Assembly: GCA_963788205.1 (NCBI GenBank)
Contig: CAWBGG010000002.1
Location: forward strand, 682,001 to 746,000
DNA: 64,000 nt
From: CAVVMA01 sp963788205
GTDB taxonomy: Bacteria; Desulfobacterota; Binatia; Binatales; Binataceae
Direction: 5' to 3'
Of this stretch, positions 54,750 to 63,445 are shown one piece after another. Position numbers and translations under genes: made by a program. Each line of letters begins with the position of its first letter. The first letter of the stretch is position 1. Under the pieces are notes generated by a model. That model was not told where the DNA came from. It searched no databases and saw only the letters and a program-made list of their open reading frames with translations.

Positions 54750-55078
54750 TGATTCATTCCTCCACTTGAGGCACCGCCCATCGCGTCGCTTTTGCCGCCC
54801 TCCATCATGTGGCCATCCATCATTATCATCTGGCCGTCCTTCATGTGCATCTCGGTGCCATCTTTCATTTTGACGGTCCCGTCGCCCATCACCATGGTTC
54901 CATCGGACATAGTCATGGAGTTCTCCATCGGACCGGCTGCCTTGCCGTCCTTCATCATCATCATTTTGCCGTCTTGCATCATGACGCCGTCCATGTCGGC
55001 GGCCCTGAGACTCGGGGCAAGACACGAAATCGACAAGAGGACAGCCACGGCGAGGGTGACTGCTCGGTGATTCTTCAT
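54746..55078 (-). CDS. Exported Met/Asp/Gly-repeat protein (possible metal binder)
   Basis: A 110-residue protein with signal peptide VTLAVAVLLSISCLAPSLRA and a repeat of the form M-x-D-G-x-M (MMQDGKMMMMKDGKAAGP, SDGTMVMGDGTVKMKDGTEM). About a quarter of the mature residues are Met. Met-rich periplasmic proteins often bind copper(I) or silver; it may also scavenge oxidants. Its TAG stop overlaps the CTAG of the adjacent IS630. It lies 42 bases after the hydrolase gene and is probably the last gene of the sigma-factor operon. Confidence 0.72.
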   Translation of the reverse strand: MKNHRAVTLAVAVLLSISCLAPSLRAADMDGVMMQDGKMMMMKDGKAAGPMENSMTMSDGTMVMGDGTVKMKDGTEMHMKDGQMIMMDGHMMEGGKSDAMGGASSGGMNH

Positions 55079-55120
55079 CGTTGGATCCTCATTTCCGGGT
55101 TAAGAGACGGCTCCGTTGAT

Positions 55121-55978
55121 TCAGAGCTTGCGTGCCAGGAAATCCAGCATTGCTGCCGCGATCTCGGCGGCATGGGTCTCCAGGGCAAAGTGACCGGTGT
55201 CGAAAAAGTGCACCTCGGCGTCCGGTACGTCGCGGCGGAACGCTTCGGCGCCGGCGGGCAGGAAGAACGGATCGTTCTTGCCCCAGACCGCGAGAAGCGG
55301 CGGCCGCCGGGTGCGGAGGTACTCCTGGAATTTGGGATAGAGCGCGACATTGCTCTGGTAGTCACCGAACAGATCAAGTTGGATCTCGTCATTGCCAGGT
55401 CGAGCGAGAAGCGCGGAGTCCAACGTCCAGGCGTCGGGTGAGAGCCGCTCCGGGTTCGGGACGCCATGCGTGTACTGCCACTGGGTCGTTTCAGGCTTCA
55501 GGAAGACGCGTAGGGCCGCGCGGTTTTCCGGCGAAGGATCTCTCCAGTAGGCCTGGATCGGGTTCCAGCCGTCGCTCAACCCCTCCAAATATGCATTGCC
55601 GTTCTGCGAGATCAATGCGGTGACTCGCTCCGGGCGATGAACGGCGAGGCGGAAACCGACCGGGGCGCCGTAGTCGAAGACATAGAGCGCGTAGTGAGCG
55701 AGGCTTACGATCTCGGTGAAGCGCTCGGTCACTTCGGCCAGATGATCGAAGCTGTACTTAAAGCCCGTTCGGTCCGGCGCGTCAGTGAAGCCGAAGCCTG
55801 GCAAATCCGGAGCCACCACATGGTAGCGATCGGCAAGCGCGGGAATCAGGTTCCGGTACATGTGCGAGGAGGTGGGAAAGCCGTGCAGCAGCAGCACGGT
55901 CGGCGCCTTCTTGTCGCCGGCCTCACGATAGAACACGTTCAGTCCATCAACCGAAGCAGTGCGGTAAGTGACCGTCAT
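55121..55978 (-). CDS. Alpha/beta hydrolase (haloalkane-dehalogenase/epoxide-hydrolase-like)
   Basis: A 285-residue hydrolase: LLLHGFPTSSHMYRNLIPAL (oxyanion), VVAPDLPGFGFTD, nucleophile Asp in YVFDYGAPVGF, general His in FFDTGHFALETH and AVWGKNDPFFLP. The Asp nucleophile with the HGFP motif places it with epoxide hydrolases and haloalkane dehalogenases. ATG 55978 has GGAG upstream; both lie inside the 3' end of the ECF sigma-factor gene, so the two overlap by 32 bases and are probably translationally coupled. Confidence 0.89.
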   Translation of the reverse strand: MTVTYRTASVDGLNVFYREAGDKKAPTVLLLHGFPTSSHMYRNLIPALADRYHVVAPDLPGFGFTDAPDRTGFKYSFDHLAEVTERFTEIVSLAHYALYVFDYGAPVGFRLAVHRPERVTALISQNGNAYLEGLSDGWNPIQAYWRDPSPENRAALRVFLKPETTQWQYTHGVPNPERLSPDAWTLDSALLARPGNDEIQLDLFGDYQSNVALYPKFQEYLRTRRPPLLAVWGKNDPFFLPAGAEAFRRDVPDAEVHFFDTGHFALETHAAEIAAAMLDFLARKL

Positions 55979-56597
55979 GGTGATCTCCTTGGTGGTTGGG
56001 ATAGCGACGACCGGGGGTCGCAACCGGTGTTTGATCCTCACTGATCAATTTCCTCAACGCCTTGTAGGCGCGATGCGCTCTCACTCGGACTGCCCCGACG
56101 CTTACGCCTGCGCGCCGGGCGGCCAACTCGATCGACAGGCCTTCCAGCTTCAACATCGAAAATGCCTGGCGTTGCTGCTCGGGCAATTGCGCCATCGCGT
56201 CCTCGAGACTCGGATCGGAACGCCGCTCTTCGTCAGCGGGCCGCTCAGGGATCTTGTCCATCATTTGTTCGACGCGGGCGCGGGTCCAGAAATGGCGCGC
56301 ATGGTCCGCCGCGATGTTGCGGGCGATCGCGAACAGCCAAGGCTCGAGCGGACGCGAGGGGTCGTAGGTGTGCCGCGCCTGGAATAGCGCCATGAGGGTT
56401 TCCTGGTAAACGTCCTCGAGCGCATCGCGATCGGCAATCCGGCGGCGCAGGAAGTTAGTCAGCATCGGGCCAATTTCATCCAGCAGCGCCCGGCACGAAT
56501 CACCGTCGCCCTCCTGCATGCGCGCCATCAACCGGGCCCGGGTCCGGCTCCGCTCTTCAGCGGACAGCTCTTCTACGATTGCGGTGTGGCAAACCAT
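55947..56597 (-). CDS. ECF RNA polymerase sigma factor
   Basis: A 216-residue sigma-70-like factor: region 2 in FLRRRIADRDALEDVYQETL and EPWLFAIARNIAADHARHFW, region 4 in LPEQQRQAFSMLKLEGLSIE and AGVSVGAVRVRAHRAYKALR. Region 3 is absent, as in ECF factors. The last ~20 residues (RRYPNHQGDHHDGHLPH) are encoded over the ribosome site and start of the next gene and look non-conserved. No anti-sigma factor is adjacent, which is unusual. GGAGA precedes ATG 56597. The AhpD-like gene upstream suggests a link to oxidative stress. Confidence 0.9.
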   Translation of the reverse strand: MVCHTAIVEELSAEERSRTRARLMARMQEGDGDSCRALLDEIGPMLTNFLRRRIADRDALEDVYQETLMALFQARHTYDPSRPLEPWLFAIARNIAADHARHFWTRARVEQMMDKIPERPADEERRSDPSLEDAMAQLPEQQRQAFSMLKLEGLSIELAARRAGVSVGAVRVRAHRAYKALRKLISEDQTPVATPGRRYPNHQGDHHDGHLPHCFG

Positions 56598-56661
56598 TGG
56601 TGGCTCTCCTGAGTTGCTCGGTGTAGACGGGATATTCACGGGTTGCGTGTGCCCGATTGAT

Positions 56662-57243
56662 TCAAGCCTGGCCTGGCCTGACCTCGGGAAAGTCCACCAC
56701 GGTGCGGGCCACATGGTTCACGTAGTTCGTCAGGATGTTCAACGCGACGTTGGCTACAGTCTCTACGATTTCGCCGTCGGTCAGGCTGGCGGCGCGTGCG
56801 CTTTCCAGGTCGGCGTCGGTGACTTCGCCGCGTTGCACCACGATGTTCCGTGCGAGTTTGAGGATGGCATCGGTCTTGGCGTTCGCGGCGATAGCGTGAC
56901 CCGCGTCGGCGATGTCCTTAACAGTGAGCCCAACTCTCCCACCGATGAAACTGTGCGCGCTGAGACAGTAGCCGCACAGGTTGCTCTCGGCGACGGCGAG
57001 GGCGATTTGCTCACGGACCTTGGCGTTGAGGCTGCCGCCGGCGAGCGCGGCGCTGAAGTTGAGATAGCCCTCGAGTGCCGCAGGCGCATTGCCGAGTACC
57101 CGGAAAAGGTTGGGCACAACGCCGAACCTGGCCTGCACGTCGTAGAAGAGTTGCTTGGCCCTTCCGGTCGCTTGGGCAGGGTCGAGTTGGGTGATGCGGT
57201 TCACGTCGCTCTTCTCGTTGATGCTCTCGTGTTCTGCTCCCAT
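56662..57243 (-). CDS. AhpD-like carboxymuconolactone-decarboxylase family protein
   Basis: A 193-residue all-helical protein with the redox motif NLCGYCLSAHSFIG (CxxC followed by His), typical of AhpD-like peroxidase-type proteins, preceded by ARFGVVPNLFRVLGNAPAAL. It is the first gene of an operon with the ECF sigma factor and hydrolase, and diverges from a sigma-54-dependent activator. A plausible set: peroxide detoxification under sigma control. ATG 57243 is used; a GTG 12 codons downstream is an alternative start. Confidence 0.88.
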   Translation of the reverse strand: MGAEHESINEKSDVNRITQLDPAQATGRAKQLFYDVQARFGVVPNLFRVLGNAPAALEGYLNFSAALAGGSLNAKVREQIALAVAESNLCGYCLSAHSFIGGRVGLTVKDIADAGHAIAANAKTDAILKLARNIVVQRGEVTDADLESARAASLTDGEIVETVANVALNILTNYVNHVARTVVDFPEVRPGQA

Positions 57244-57385
57244 TCGCCGCACTGCCACGCCTAACTCACGTTGCGTGCCAGCCGGCGGAATCTCGACACA
57301 AGATTGAAAACAAAGACGATTTGGCAAATGCGAGGCGAATGTCGGACTACGAAGTCATCGGAAACTACGACTTTTCGTTGGCGTT

Positions 57386-57401
57386 CTACGACGAGTCGTA
57401 G
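57386..57401. promoter_or_regulatory. Palindrome, possible activator-binding site
   Basis: ctacgac-ga-gtcgtag, a 7-bp perfect palindrome, preceded by two further ctacga words (57344-57349 and 57365-57370). It lies in the divergent region between the AhpD operon and the sigma-54 activator gene, so it could be that activator's operator. Confidence 0.4.
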
Positions 57402-57438
57402 TAATTTTTCGCCTATCTATCGCACCAAGACCGTGGCC

Positions 57439-58944
57439 ATGAAAAGCGCGCAGTCCGAAAGAGAGCTGGAACGCAAGGTCGCCGAGCTCGAACGCGCAGA
57501 GCGCAGGATGAGCGAGGAACTGCACCACGCCAACGAGGCTCTAAGAGAGAGCGAAGAGCGCTTCCGTGATTTTTTCGACGAGGCCCCGATCGCTTACGTG
57601 CATGAGGGCCTTGATTCCCGCTTTATCCGGGCCAATCGCGCTGCGATAAGGATCCTGGGCATCAAGCCCGAAGAAATCGCCGGGACCTTCGGCAAGTCTC
57701 TGGTGCCCGATACCCCCGACGCCCAGCGCCGCCTGCGCGAGGCGCTCGAGTCCATTGGACGCGGGAGCGAGACCAGCGGCGTAGTGCTCGAACTGCGGCG
57801 CAAGGACACCGGCAAGCCGGTGTGGGTCCAGTGGTGGTCCAAGCCTGCTGCGGGCGGCAATTACACCCGCACGATGTTTCTCGACATCACCGACCGTGTG
57901 CTGATGGAGCAGGAGCAAGCCCGGCTGGAAGCACAGAACGCCTACCTGCAGGAGGAAATCCGCAGCGCGCACAACTTTGGCGACATCATCGGCGAGAGTC
58001 CCGGCCTGCGCAAAGTGATGCAGCAAATTCAGCTCGTCGCGCCCACCGATGCCTCGGTGCTCGTCACCGGCGAAAGCGGCACGGGCAAGGAACTCGTCGC
58101 CCGCGCTGTCCACGATCACAGCGCCCGCAAGGGCCGCGCCCTCATCAAACTCAATTGCAGCGCAGTGCCTGAGGGGCTGTTCGAGAGCGAATTCTTCGGC
58201 CATGTGAAGGGTGCGTTCACCGGCGCGCTCAAGGACAAGCCCGGTCGCTTCGAGCTGGCCGACGGCGGCACATTGTTCCTCGACGAAATCGGCGAAGTGC
58301 CGCTGGCGATGCAAGCCAAACTGCTGCGCGTTTTGCAGGAGCAGGAACTGGAGCGCATCGGCGACACGCGTACCCGCAAGGTCAACGTCCGCATCATCGC
58401 CGCGACCAATCGCGACTTGAAGAAAGAGGTCGATGCGGGCCGCTTCCGCCAGGACCTTTTCTATCGCCTGAGCGTCTTTCCGATTGAAGTCCCGCCGCTG
58501 CGCGAACGCCGGGACGACATCGCGCCGCTCGCGGCGCATTTCCTGGCGCAAAGCGCGCGGCGCATGAATCGTCCTGCGGCGCGAATCACGCAGGCCGCCT
58601 TGAGCCAACTGGCTGCCCACGATTGGCCCGGCAACGTGCGCGAACTTCAGAACACCGTTGAGCGGGCTGTCATCCTCTCGCCAGGCGGCCCAGTGAGCTT
58701 CGACCTGCCGGCGTCGAATGCAACCGACACTGTTCGCGCGCGCACCCAGTCGGCTTCGAAGCCTGCCCTGCTGACGCGCGACGAGTTGAAGCGCCAGGAA
58801 CGCGACGGCATCGCCGCCGCGCTGAAACAAACCGGCGGCCGGATCTTCGGCCCCGGCGGCGCGGCGGAATTGCTCGGCATGAAGCCAACGACACTCGCCT
58901 CGCGCATCACGGCCCTGGGACTCAAGCGAAGGGATGGGGTGTGA
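57439..58944 (+). CDS. Sigma-54-dependent transcriptional activator with PAS sensor
   Basis: A 501-residue enhancer-binding protein. A short coiled coil (1-40) leads into a PAS domain (RFRDFFDEAPIAYVHEGLD, about 41-150). The AAA+ domain follows: Walker A GESGTGKE (211-218), GAFTGA in HVKGAFTGALKD (the sigma-54 contact loop), FLDEIGEVPLAMQAKLLRVL. The C-terminal Fis-type HTH is ALKQTGGRIFGPGGAAELLG. It activates promoters with -24/-12 elements; none was identified here by eye. It is divergent from the AhpD/ECF/hydrolase operon, its likely target. Confidence 0.93.
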   Translation: MKSAQSERELERKVAELERAERRMSEELHHANEALRESEERFRDFFDEAPIAYVHEGLDSRFIRANRAAIRILGIKPEEIAGTFGKSLVPDTPDAQRRLREALESIGRGSETSGVVLELRRKDTGKPVWVQWWSKPAAGGNYTRTMFLDITDRVLMEQEQARLEAQNAYLQEEIRSAHNFGDIIGESPGLRKVMQQIQLVAPTDASVLVTGESGTGKELVARAVHDHSARKGRALIKLNCSAVPEGLFESEFFGHVKGAFTGALKDKPGRFELADGGTLFLDEIGEVPLAMQAKLLRVLQEQELERIGDTRTRKVNVRIIAATNRDLKKEVDAGRFRQDLFYRLSVFPIEVPPLRERRDDIAPLAAHFLAQSARRMNRPAARITQAALSQLAAHDWPGNVRELQNTVERAVILSPGGPVSFDLPASNATDTVRARTQSASKPALLTRDELKRQERDGIAAALKQTGGRIFGPGGAAELLGMKPTTLASRITALGLKRRDGV

Positions 58945-59059
58945 GGTCTTGCACAACGGCCGCGCGGAACAAGCGCCGCGCCTTCGGCTAATTGCGGCGA
59001 GTTGATACAGGCCCGGCTGAAGCGCTCGCGTGCACTCGACGCGGAGGAGGACTGAGAAA

Positions 59060-59389
59060 ATGGCTGAGATCCCGGTTCACAAGAGCAGCGGCAACGTCTT
59101 CGCCGATATGGGTTTTCCCCCCGCCGAGGCCGCAGAACTCACCGCGAAAAGCAGATTCATTCTGGCCATTGACGAAACCATCAAGCGGCGCAAACTCACG
59201 CAACTGGAGGCCGCGCGCCGCTGCGGCACGGACCAGCCCACGCTCTCCAAGGTTCTTCGCGGCCGGATGGAAAGCGTGGCCATCGACCGGCTCACGGCGT
59301 GGCTCACCGCGCTGGGCCGTACCGTCGAAATCCGCATCCGCCCGTATGACGCGAAAGCCAAAACCGGCCACCTTGTGACGACGCCCTGA
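59060..59389 (+). CDS. XRE-family DNA-binding protein, orphan antitoxin-like
   Basis: A 109-residue protein with the organisation of HigA/XRE antitoxins: ADMGFPPAEAAELTAKSRFI, HTH KLTQLEAARRCGTDQPTLSK, and the C-terminal VEIRIRPYD. GGAGGAGG lies nine bases before ATG 59060. No RelE-like toxin is adjacent, so it appears orphan. Another truncated antitoxin-like frame follows at 59437. Confidence 0.8.
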   Translation: MAEIPVHKSSGNVFADMGFPPAEAAELTAKSRFILAIDETIKRRKLTQLEAARRCGTDQPTLSKVLRGRMESVAIDRLTAWLTALGRTVEIRIRPYDAKAKTGHLVTTP

Positions 59390-59436
59390 ATAAATTTGGA
59401 GATATCGTTCGCGAGTACGGCAGGGAGCGAAACGCC

Positions 59437-59643
59437 ATGTCCAAAATTGGAACGAGGCTAATCAAAGCGGCCAAGGAAGCCCGCGCTATCGCGCGGGGTG
59501 AGATCAACGATGGCTTCGTGGTGCATGTGCCGGATGATGTCGATGTAAAGCCGTTGCGAAAAAAACTGAAATGCTCTCAAGCGGAATTTTCGCATCGATT
59601 CGGGTTCTCGTTCCGGCCAGATGAGGCCGCGAGCCACAACTAA
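59437..59643 (+). pseudogene. Truncated HigA-like antitoxin fragment
   Basis: Reads MSKIGTRLIKAAKEARAIAR then VPDDVDVKPLRKKLKCSQAE FSHRFGFS, the N-terminal part of a common XRE antitoxin family. Homologs continue after FGFS through the second HTH helix and a WEQGRR-like segment; here the frame instead reads FRPDEAASHN and stops. The truncation point is next to the unrecognised gene at 59640, so an insertion or deletion may have removed the rest. Its toxin is missing too. Confidence 0.6.
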
Positions 59644-60998
59644 TGTTGCGGCTTCGCTGTTGTCGTCTCTGGGAAGATGAATTTCACGAATCCGAGAGCT
59701 GCGATAGCCATTCCATATTTCTTATGGATAGGGAGACATGCGACGTCAAATTTCATCTCACCGGTCTGCTTAAATCCCCGAATGGATAGCTCGTGGTTGA
59801 GCGATCGGGTCAATTGTGCCCGGGCCGCGCGCTCGCCCACGGTCTCCGCGATGATTTTGTCGGATGCATACTCATATTCAGCGGCATAGCCGCCCACTTT
59901 GGCGCCGACGGCGTTCAAGGCCCACACCCTGCCGACCCCGGCACAAACTGTCTGATTTTTGACTCCGCCAGCTTTGGCCATGATCGTCTCCAAAACGGCG
60001 CCATGATGAAAGGTCGGCTTCAACTCCTGGAGGGGGGCCTCCTGCGCCTCCGGCGGGAGGACGGAGGTGTAAGGCACCACGTTAAAATCCTCGATCCCTG
60101 CTTGCCGGAGCGCAATGTCGTAGGAAAATGTCTCATATGGATCAGGCGGTATGCCTTCATCCGATTCACCTTTTCCTTTCGTCACAAAGTACTCCGTCGG
60201 AATTCTCGGTCCAAATTCCATGGAGTCGACAGTCACAGGCGCGTCTATGGACAGGTCCGCGTCCTGGTCAATAACTAAGCGAATCCCGTCGCTCGTTATC
60301 GTACTCGTCCTTTGCTGCGCCCGATTTTGCTCGCCTTGATCTTGCTCTGCGTGATGTTGCTCTTCCAGCTCTATATTGCATTCGAGGAAACGAAACTCTG
60401 TGCCAAGCGTTTGATCCGCTGGGGTTTTGCTGAACTCCGCACTCAACCAGGGAGAAACGGCAAGAGTCCAGTAGGCTTCAGCTGGCAACGAAAAGGTCTG
60501 AAATAACTCATGTTGCTCCACGTCCTTTCCATAGTAGGCAGAGCCAAGTTCCTCAAAAAAGGCTCTTATGCTTGCAAAGGCAGCGCGTTGGCTCGGGTTG
60601 AATTTATCGGAGACCAGGTTTGGGCCCCCATATACGCCTCCGTATAAAGGTTTCAAATCGTCCTGTCTCAGCGTCGGCTTATACTCACAATCAGAATCAG
60701 TTAGCGGCGTGCGGCTGCTGATCTTATTGTTGAAATCGCTATCGTTGAAGCTCCCCTGGAGGGCCTTCGCGAGGATTTGCCGCTGACGGAGCATATAATC
60801 GGAATTCCAGACTTCAAGGTACTCATACGTCGCATCGTTATGTACTGCGCGGATCGAGGTACGATATCCGAGCCACGCACCGCCCAGGAGCGCGACAGTC
60901 GCAAGCGCCAGCAACCAATTCGAGATCGCAAGCCACTTGTGCCAGTCGACCCCCTTCTGGGGGGGAACGCTTATGGCTGGGGGATCGCTATCGGCCAT
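59640..60998 (-). CDS. Membrane-anchored hypothetical protein (452 aa), atypical composition
   Basis: One N-terminal membrane span (WLAISNWLLALATVALLGGA, about residues 25-45), then a soluble domain with many acidic residues, e.g. LECNIELEEQHHAEQDQGEQ. I recognise no domain. The central part has DAPVTVDSMEFGPRIPTEYF and the C-terminal part KQTGEMKFDVACLPIHKKYG. Base composition looks less GC-rich than the neighbours, suggesting transfer. It overlaps the truncated antitoxin's 3' end by four bases. Its position in a region of broken and orphan antitoxins suggests accessory DNA. Confidence 0.6.
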   Translation of the reverse strand: MADSDPPAISVPPQKGVDWHKWLAISNWLLALATVALLGGAWLGYRTSIRAVHNDATYEYLEVWNSDYMLRQRQILAKALQGSFNDSDFNNKISSRTPLTDSDCEYKPTLRQDDLKPLYGGVYGGPNLVSDKFNPSQRAAFASIRAFFEELGSAYYGKDVEQHELFQTFSLPAEAYWTLAVSPWLSAEFSKTPADQTLGTEFRFLECNIELEEQHHAEQDQGEQNRAQQRTSTITSDGIRLVIDQDADLSIDAPVTVDSMEFGPRIPTEYFVTKGKGESDEGIPPDPYETFSYDIALRQAGIEDFNVVPYTSVLPPEAQEAPLQELKPTFHHGAVLETIMAKAGGVKNQTVCAGVGRVWALNAVGAKVGGYAAEYEYASDKIIAETVGERAARAQLTRSLNHELSIRGFKQTGEMKFDVACLPIHKKYGMAIAALGFVKFIFPETTTAKPQH

Positions 60999-61115
60999 CG
61001 CTTGTCCTCCTTTCGCGAGTCATAGTACGCATCAGATGTTGCTAGGCCCTGTCAGGTCCCTTTCGAAGGTGGCAAGGAGGAAGAAGTATCGTTAATCATC
61101 TTCCGTTTCCTGCCT

Positions 61116-62975
61116 CTACTTGTCGGTCGTCATGTGCATGCCGGCAACTTTCAGGACTGGAATCCAGCCCACGCGGCGGAAGAGTTCCGGGTAGGCTTTG
61201 CTGAGGACCCGTGCCAGCCGTTGATCGGCATCCTTCAGGCCGACGAGCTCCCCTTCGAGTTCAGGATAGGTGGCCAAGGCTTTTTCGGCGAGCAAAACAG
61301 CCTTATGACGCTCGGGATACTCGTGCCGCTCCCAAATACTATTGGTGATGCCCCAGGATACAATTGAATCCGCCCCTTCTGGTTCGAAGAGCGCCATCAC
61401 GACCGGAGCGCCGGGTTGTGCGATGGGGACGAAGAGCGCGCCGCGATGGAAGCGGCCAAGAAAATCCTGCGATGGGTTGTTCTTCCACGTGCCGAAGACT
61501 TCTACGCGCAGGTGGCCCTCCAGGTTGGACTCGTCGGAGAGGGAGGCGGGCCATTTAGGACAATTGAACTTGACATCGTCGGTCTCGAACCACTTAGGCT
61601 TGACATCAGGTCTGTGAAATGATGCGTCCCCTCCAATCTCGCGATAGTAAAGGTTGTGCGCGTCCAAGATCGGCCTGACGACGGGGGCGAATCCGCCTGC
61701 AACCACATAACCGCCGGCTGCCGGAGGTGCATCAGCCCAGCGGCTGGCCTTCATGGCGTAGAGCGGGAGTTTGAGAGGTATTGGAGCGTCACCTTCATAA
61801 ACCGTCTCGACCCTGCCGGTTACGCGGGACTTTCGCCGGGTGAGGCCGAGAAAAATGACTTCTCGCGTCTCAGTCACGGGCCCTTGTTTCCAGTCGAGTT
61901 CGATGTCTTTTGAGCCCGGACCGGTTCTTGTCATGTCTGCTTGTTCCGCCTTGGTGGCAAGCGCCCACTCCTTGCCATGTTCATGTGCCTGTTCAAGCAG
62001 TGCCAGTACCGTCTGATAGGCAACCTGCACTCGTCGGTCGAGCGGCTCGTACGCGTTGACCTCCGTGAGAACGCCGATTCGTCCGGTAGCGGCGAAGTAC
62101 CCATCCGAGTAGGCCATGCGCGGGTTGGGTTCGACAAGCCCCTTGTGGGGATCAGTGTCATCCGCGAGCTCGGGGTAGTAGTTCTCGCCTGCCACACTTT
62201 GAGCTCTCAGCATCTGGACCAGATCTTCCGACAATTTGTCCCGGGTTTCGTTCAGTGAACGCGCTGCCCGCGAGCTAGACCACCTCGCGTGAGGCACGCT
62301 CAGACCCACGTCAAGTGGAAGCACGGCACCGTCCATCTCAAGCCCGTATTTGGCTCCGTCGGTTGTGTGGAAATCGGCGACAAGTACGGGTTGGGTGCGC
62401 GAGACAAGCTTCAACAGCGAACGGATTTCCGGAGACTCAGCCTTCATGAAGTCACGATTTAGGTTGAGCCCCGTCGCGTTTATCCGGAAACCGGCCTCAA
62501 TGGGGCCGTTCTGGTTCGGGCGATGAAGAACCCCTATATCTGCCGAACCGTCCGGCGAAATGTATGGAATGATCCATGCGTGCGCAGCGGCGACGCGCTT
62601 ACCCGCAGCTACGTCCCGGACGAATTGAACAAGTGCGATGCTACCCTCGACCTCGCCGGCGTGAATTCCGCCCATTAGCAAGATTGATGGTTCGCTGCTC
62701 GGTCCGACTTCGAACGCGACGATGGGCCGGCCTTCGCTGGTTTGTCCCAGAATCTCACTGCGTGCGACCTTCGAACCTTGAATGCTTTCGCTCAACTGTT
62801 CAGCTTGGCTCGCATCACCGACATTCGTACCCCCACTGCGTTCGTATTCGCTTCGAAACTGGACGGCCTGCGCAGCCGCTGCACTGATTGTGAGCACCGT
62901 AGCCGCTGCCGCCGCTGCCATCAGAACCCGTTTGTCCGGAATTTGCGTTTTGAGTCCCCGATTTCGACAAGCCAT
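61116..62975 (-). CDS. Exported M14-family zinc carboxypeptidase
   Basis: About 619 residues. A signal-like segment (AAAAAATVLTISAAAAQA) follows a basic N-terminus. The zinc motif HxxE is in LLMGGIHAGEVEGSIALVQF (H105, E108), the third ligand probably in VADFHTTDG, substrate binding in NATGLNLNRDF, and the catalytic Glu possibly in GVLTEVNAYE. The C-terminal 250 residues form an extra beta-rich domain. It removes C-terminal residues from peptides, or acts as an amidase on murein peptides, in the periplasm. ATG 62975 is the best start before the signal; the open frame upstream lacks homology. Confidence 0.85.
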   Translation of the reverse strand: MACRNRGLKTQIPDKRVLMAAAAAATVLTISAAAAQAVQFRSEYERSGGTNVGDASQAEQLSESIQGSKVARSEILGQTSEGRPIVAFEVGPSSEPSILLMGGIHAGEVEGSIALVQFVRDVAAGKRVAAAHAWIIPYISPDGSADIGVLHRPNQNGPIEAGFRINATGLNLNRDFMKAESPEIRSLLKLVSRTQPVLVADFHTTDGAKYGLEMDGAVLPLDVGLSVPHARWSSSRAARSLNETRDKLSEDLVQMLRAQSVAGENYYPELADDTDPHKGLVEPNPRMAYSDGYFAATGRIGVLTEVNAYEPLDRRVQVAYQTVLALLEQAHEHGKEWALATKAEQADMTRTGPGSKDIELDWKQGPVTETREVIFLGLTRRKSRVTGRVETVYEGDAPIPLKLPLYAMKASRWADAPPAAGGYVVAGGFAPVVRPILDAHNLYYREIGGDASFHRPDVKPKWFETDDVKFNCPKWPASLSDESNLEGHLRVEVFGTWKNNPSQDFLGRFHRGALFVPIAQPGAPVVMALFEPEGADSIVSWGITNSIWERHEYPERHKAVLLAEKALATYPELEGELVGLKDADQRLARVLSKAYPELFRRVGWIPVLKVAGMHMTTDK

Positions 62976-63336
62976 ACAGCCATATAGATCGAGTTGTCTG
63001 CGTCTGCAAGATTCCGGTTCCGCTCGGGTCCAGCGTCTCTGCCGCCGGCACCAAGAGGGGCCGGGATGCGTGTGAGATGCTGCCGACACTTCCCCTACCT
63101 CCTGTCGGCGTGATTGGAGCCGCTTCACTATTGTAGTTCGCTGAGTCTTCGGGTCCAAAATCGTAACCGCCCAGCCGCTCCACCCCGATCAATTTTGTCT
63201 CCGGCCCCCATTTTCCGTGAGGGGCCGGGAGGAAAATTCCCTCTTTTGCAACGGGACGTAAACCTAGGCGGAACCAACGACCCCGCAGGCCAGTCTAGTG
63301 CGGACAACGCCGTAGCCGATAAACTGGATCAGATAT
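62976..63336. other. Intergenic region between carboxypeptidase gene and tRNA-Ser
   Basis: No gene supported in 361 bases. The right part contains a GC/AT mix with tcttttgcaacgggacgtaa, which may be the tRNA promoter. No integrase gene or repeated tRNA 3' end is visible. Confidence 0.5.
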
Positions 63337-63423
63337 GGAGGGGTGGCCGAGTGGTTGAAGGCACCGGTCTTGAAAACCGGCAGCGATGAGAGTCGCTCGT
63401 GGGTTCGAATCCCACCCCCTCCG
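63337..63423 (+). tRNA. tRNA-Ser (anticodon TGA)
   Basis: Acceptor stem ggagggg (63337-63343) pairs with cccctcc (63416-63422), followed by discriminator g. D-loop gccgagtggttgaaggc. Anticodon stem ccggt/accgg around the loop cttgaaa, anticodon tga at 63371-63373. Long variable arm (gcgatgagagtcgc) as in class II tRNAs. T-arm gtgggttcgaatcccac. No CCA is encoded. The 87-base length fits tRNA-Ser. Confidence 0.96.
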
Positions 63424-63445
63424 CCGATACGATACTATGTCTGGG

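Noticed and set aside
63337..63423. tRNA-Ser as attachment site for a genomic island
   Set aside because: No integrase and no second copy of the tRNA 3' end in the window, and the atypical genes lie on the 5' side rather than downstream of the 3' end.
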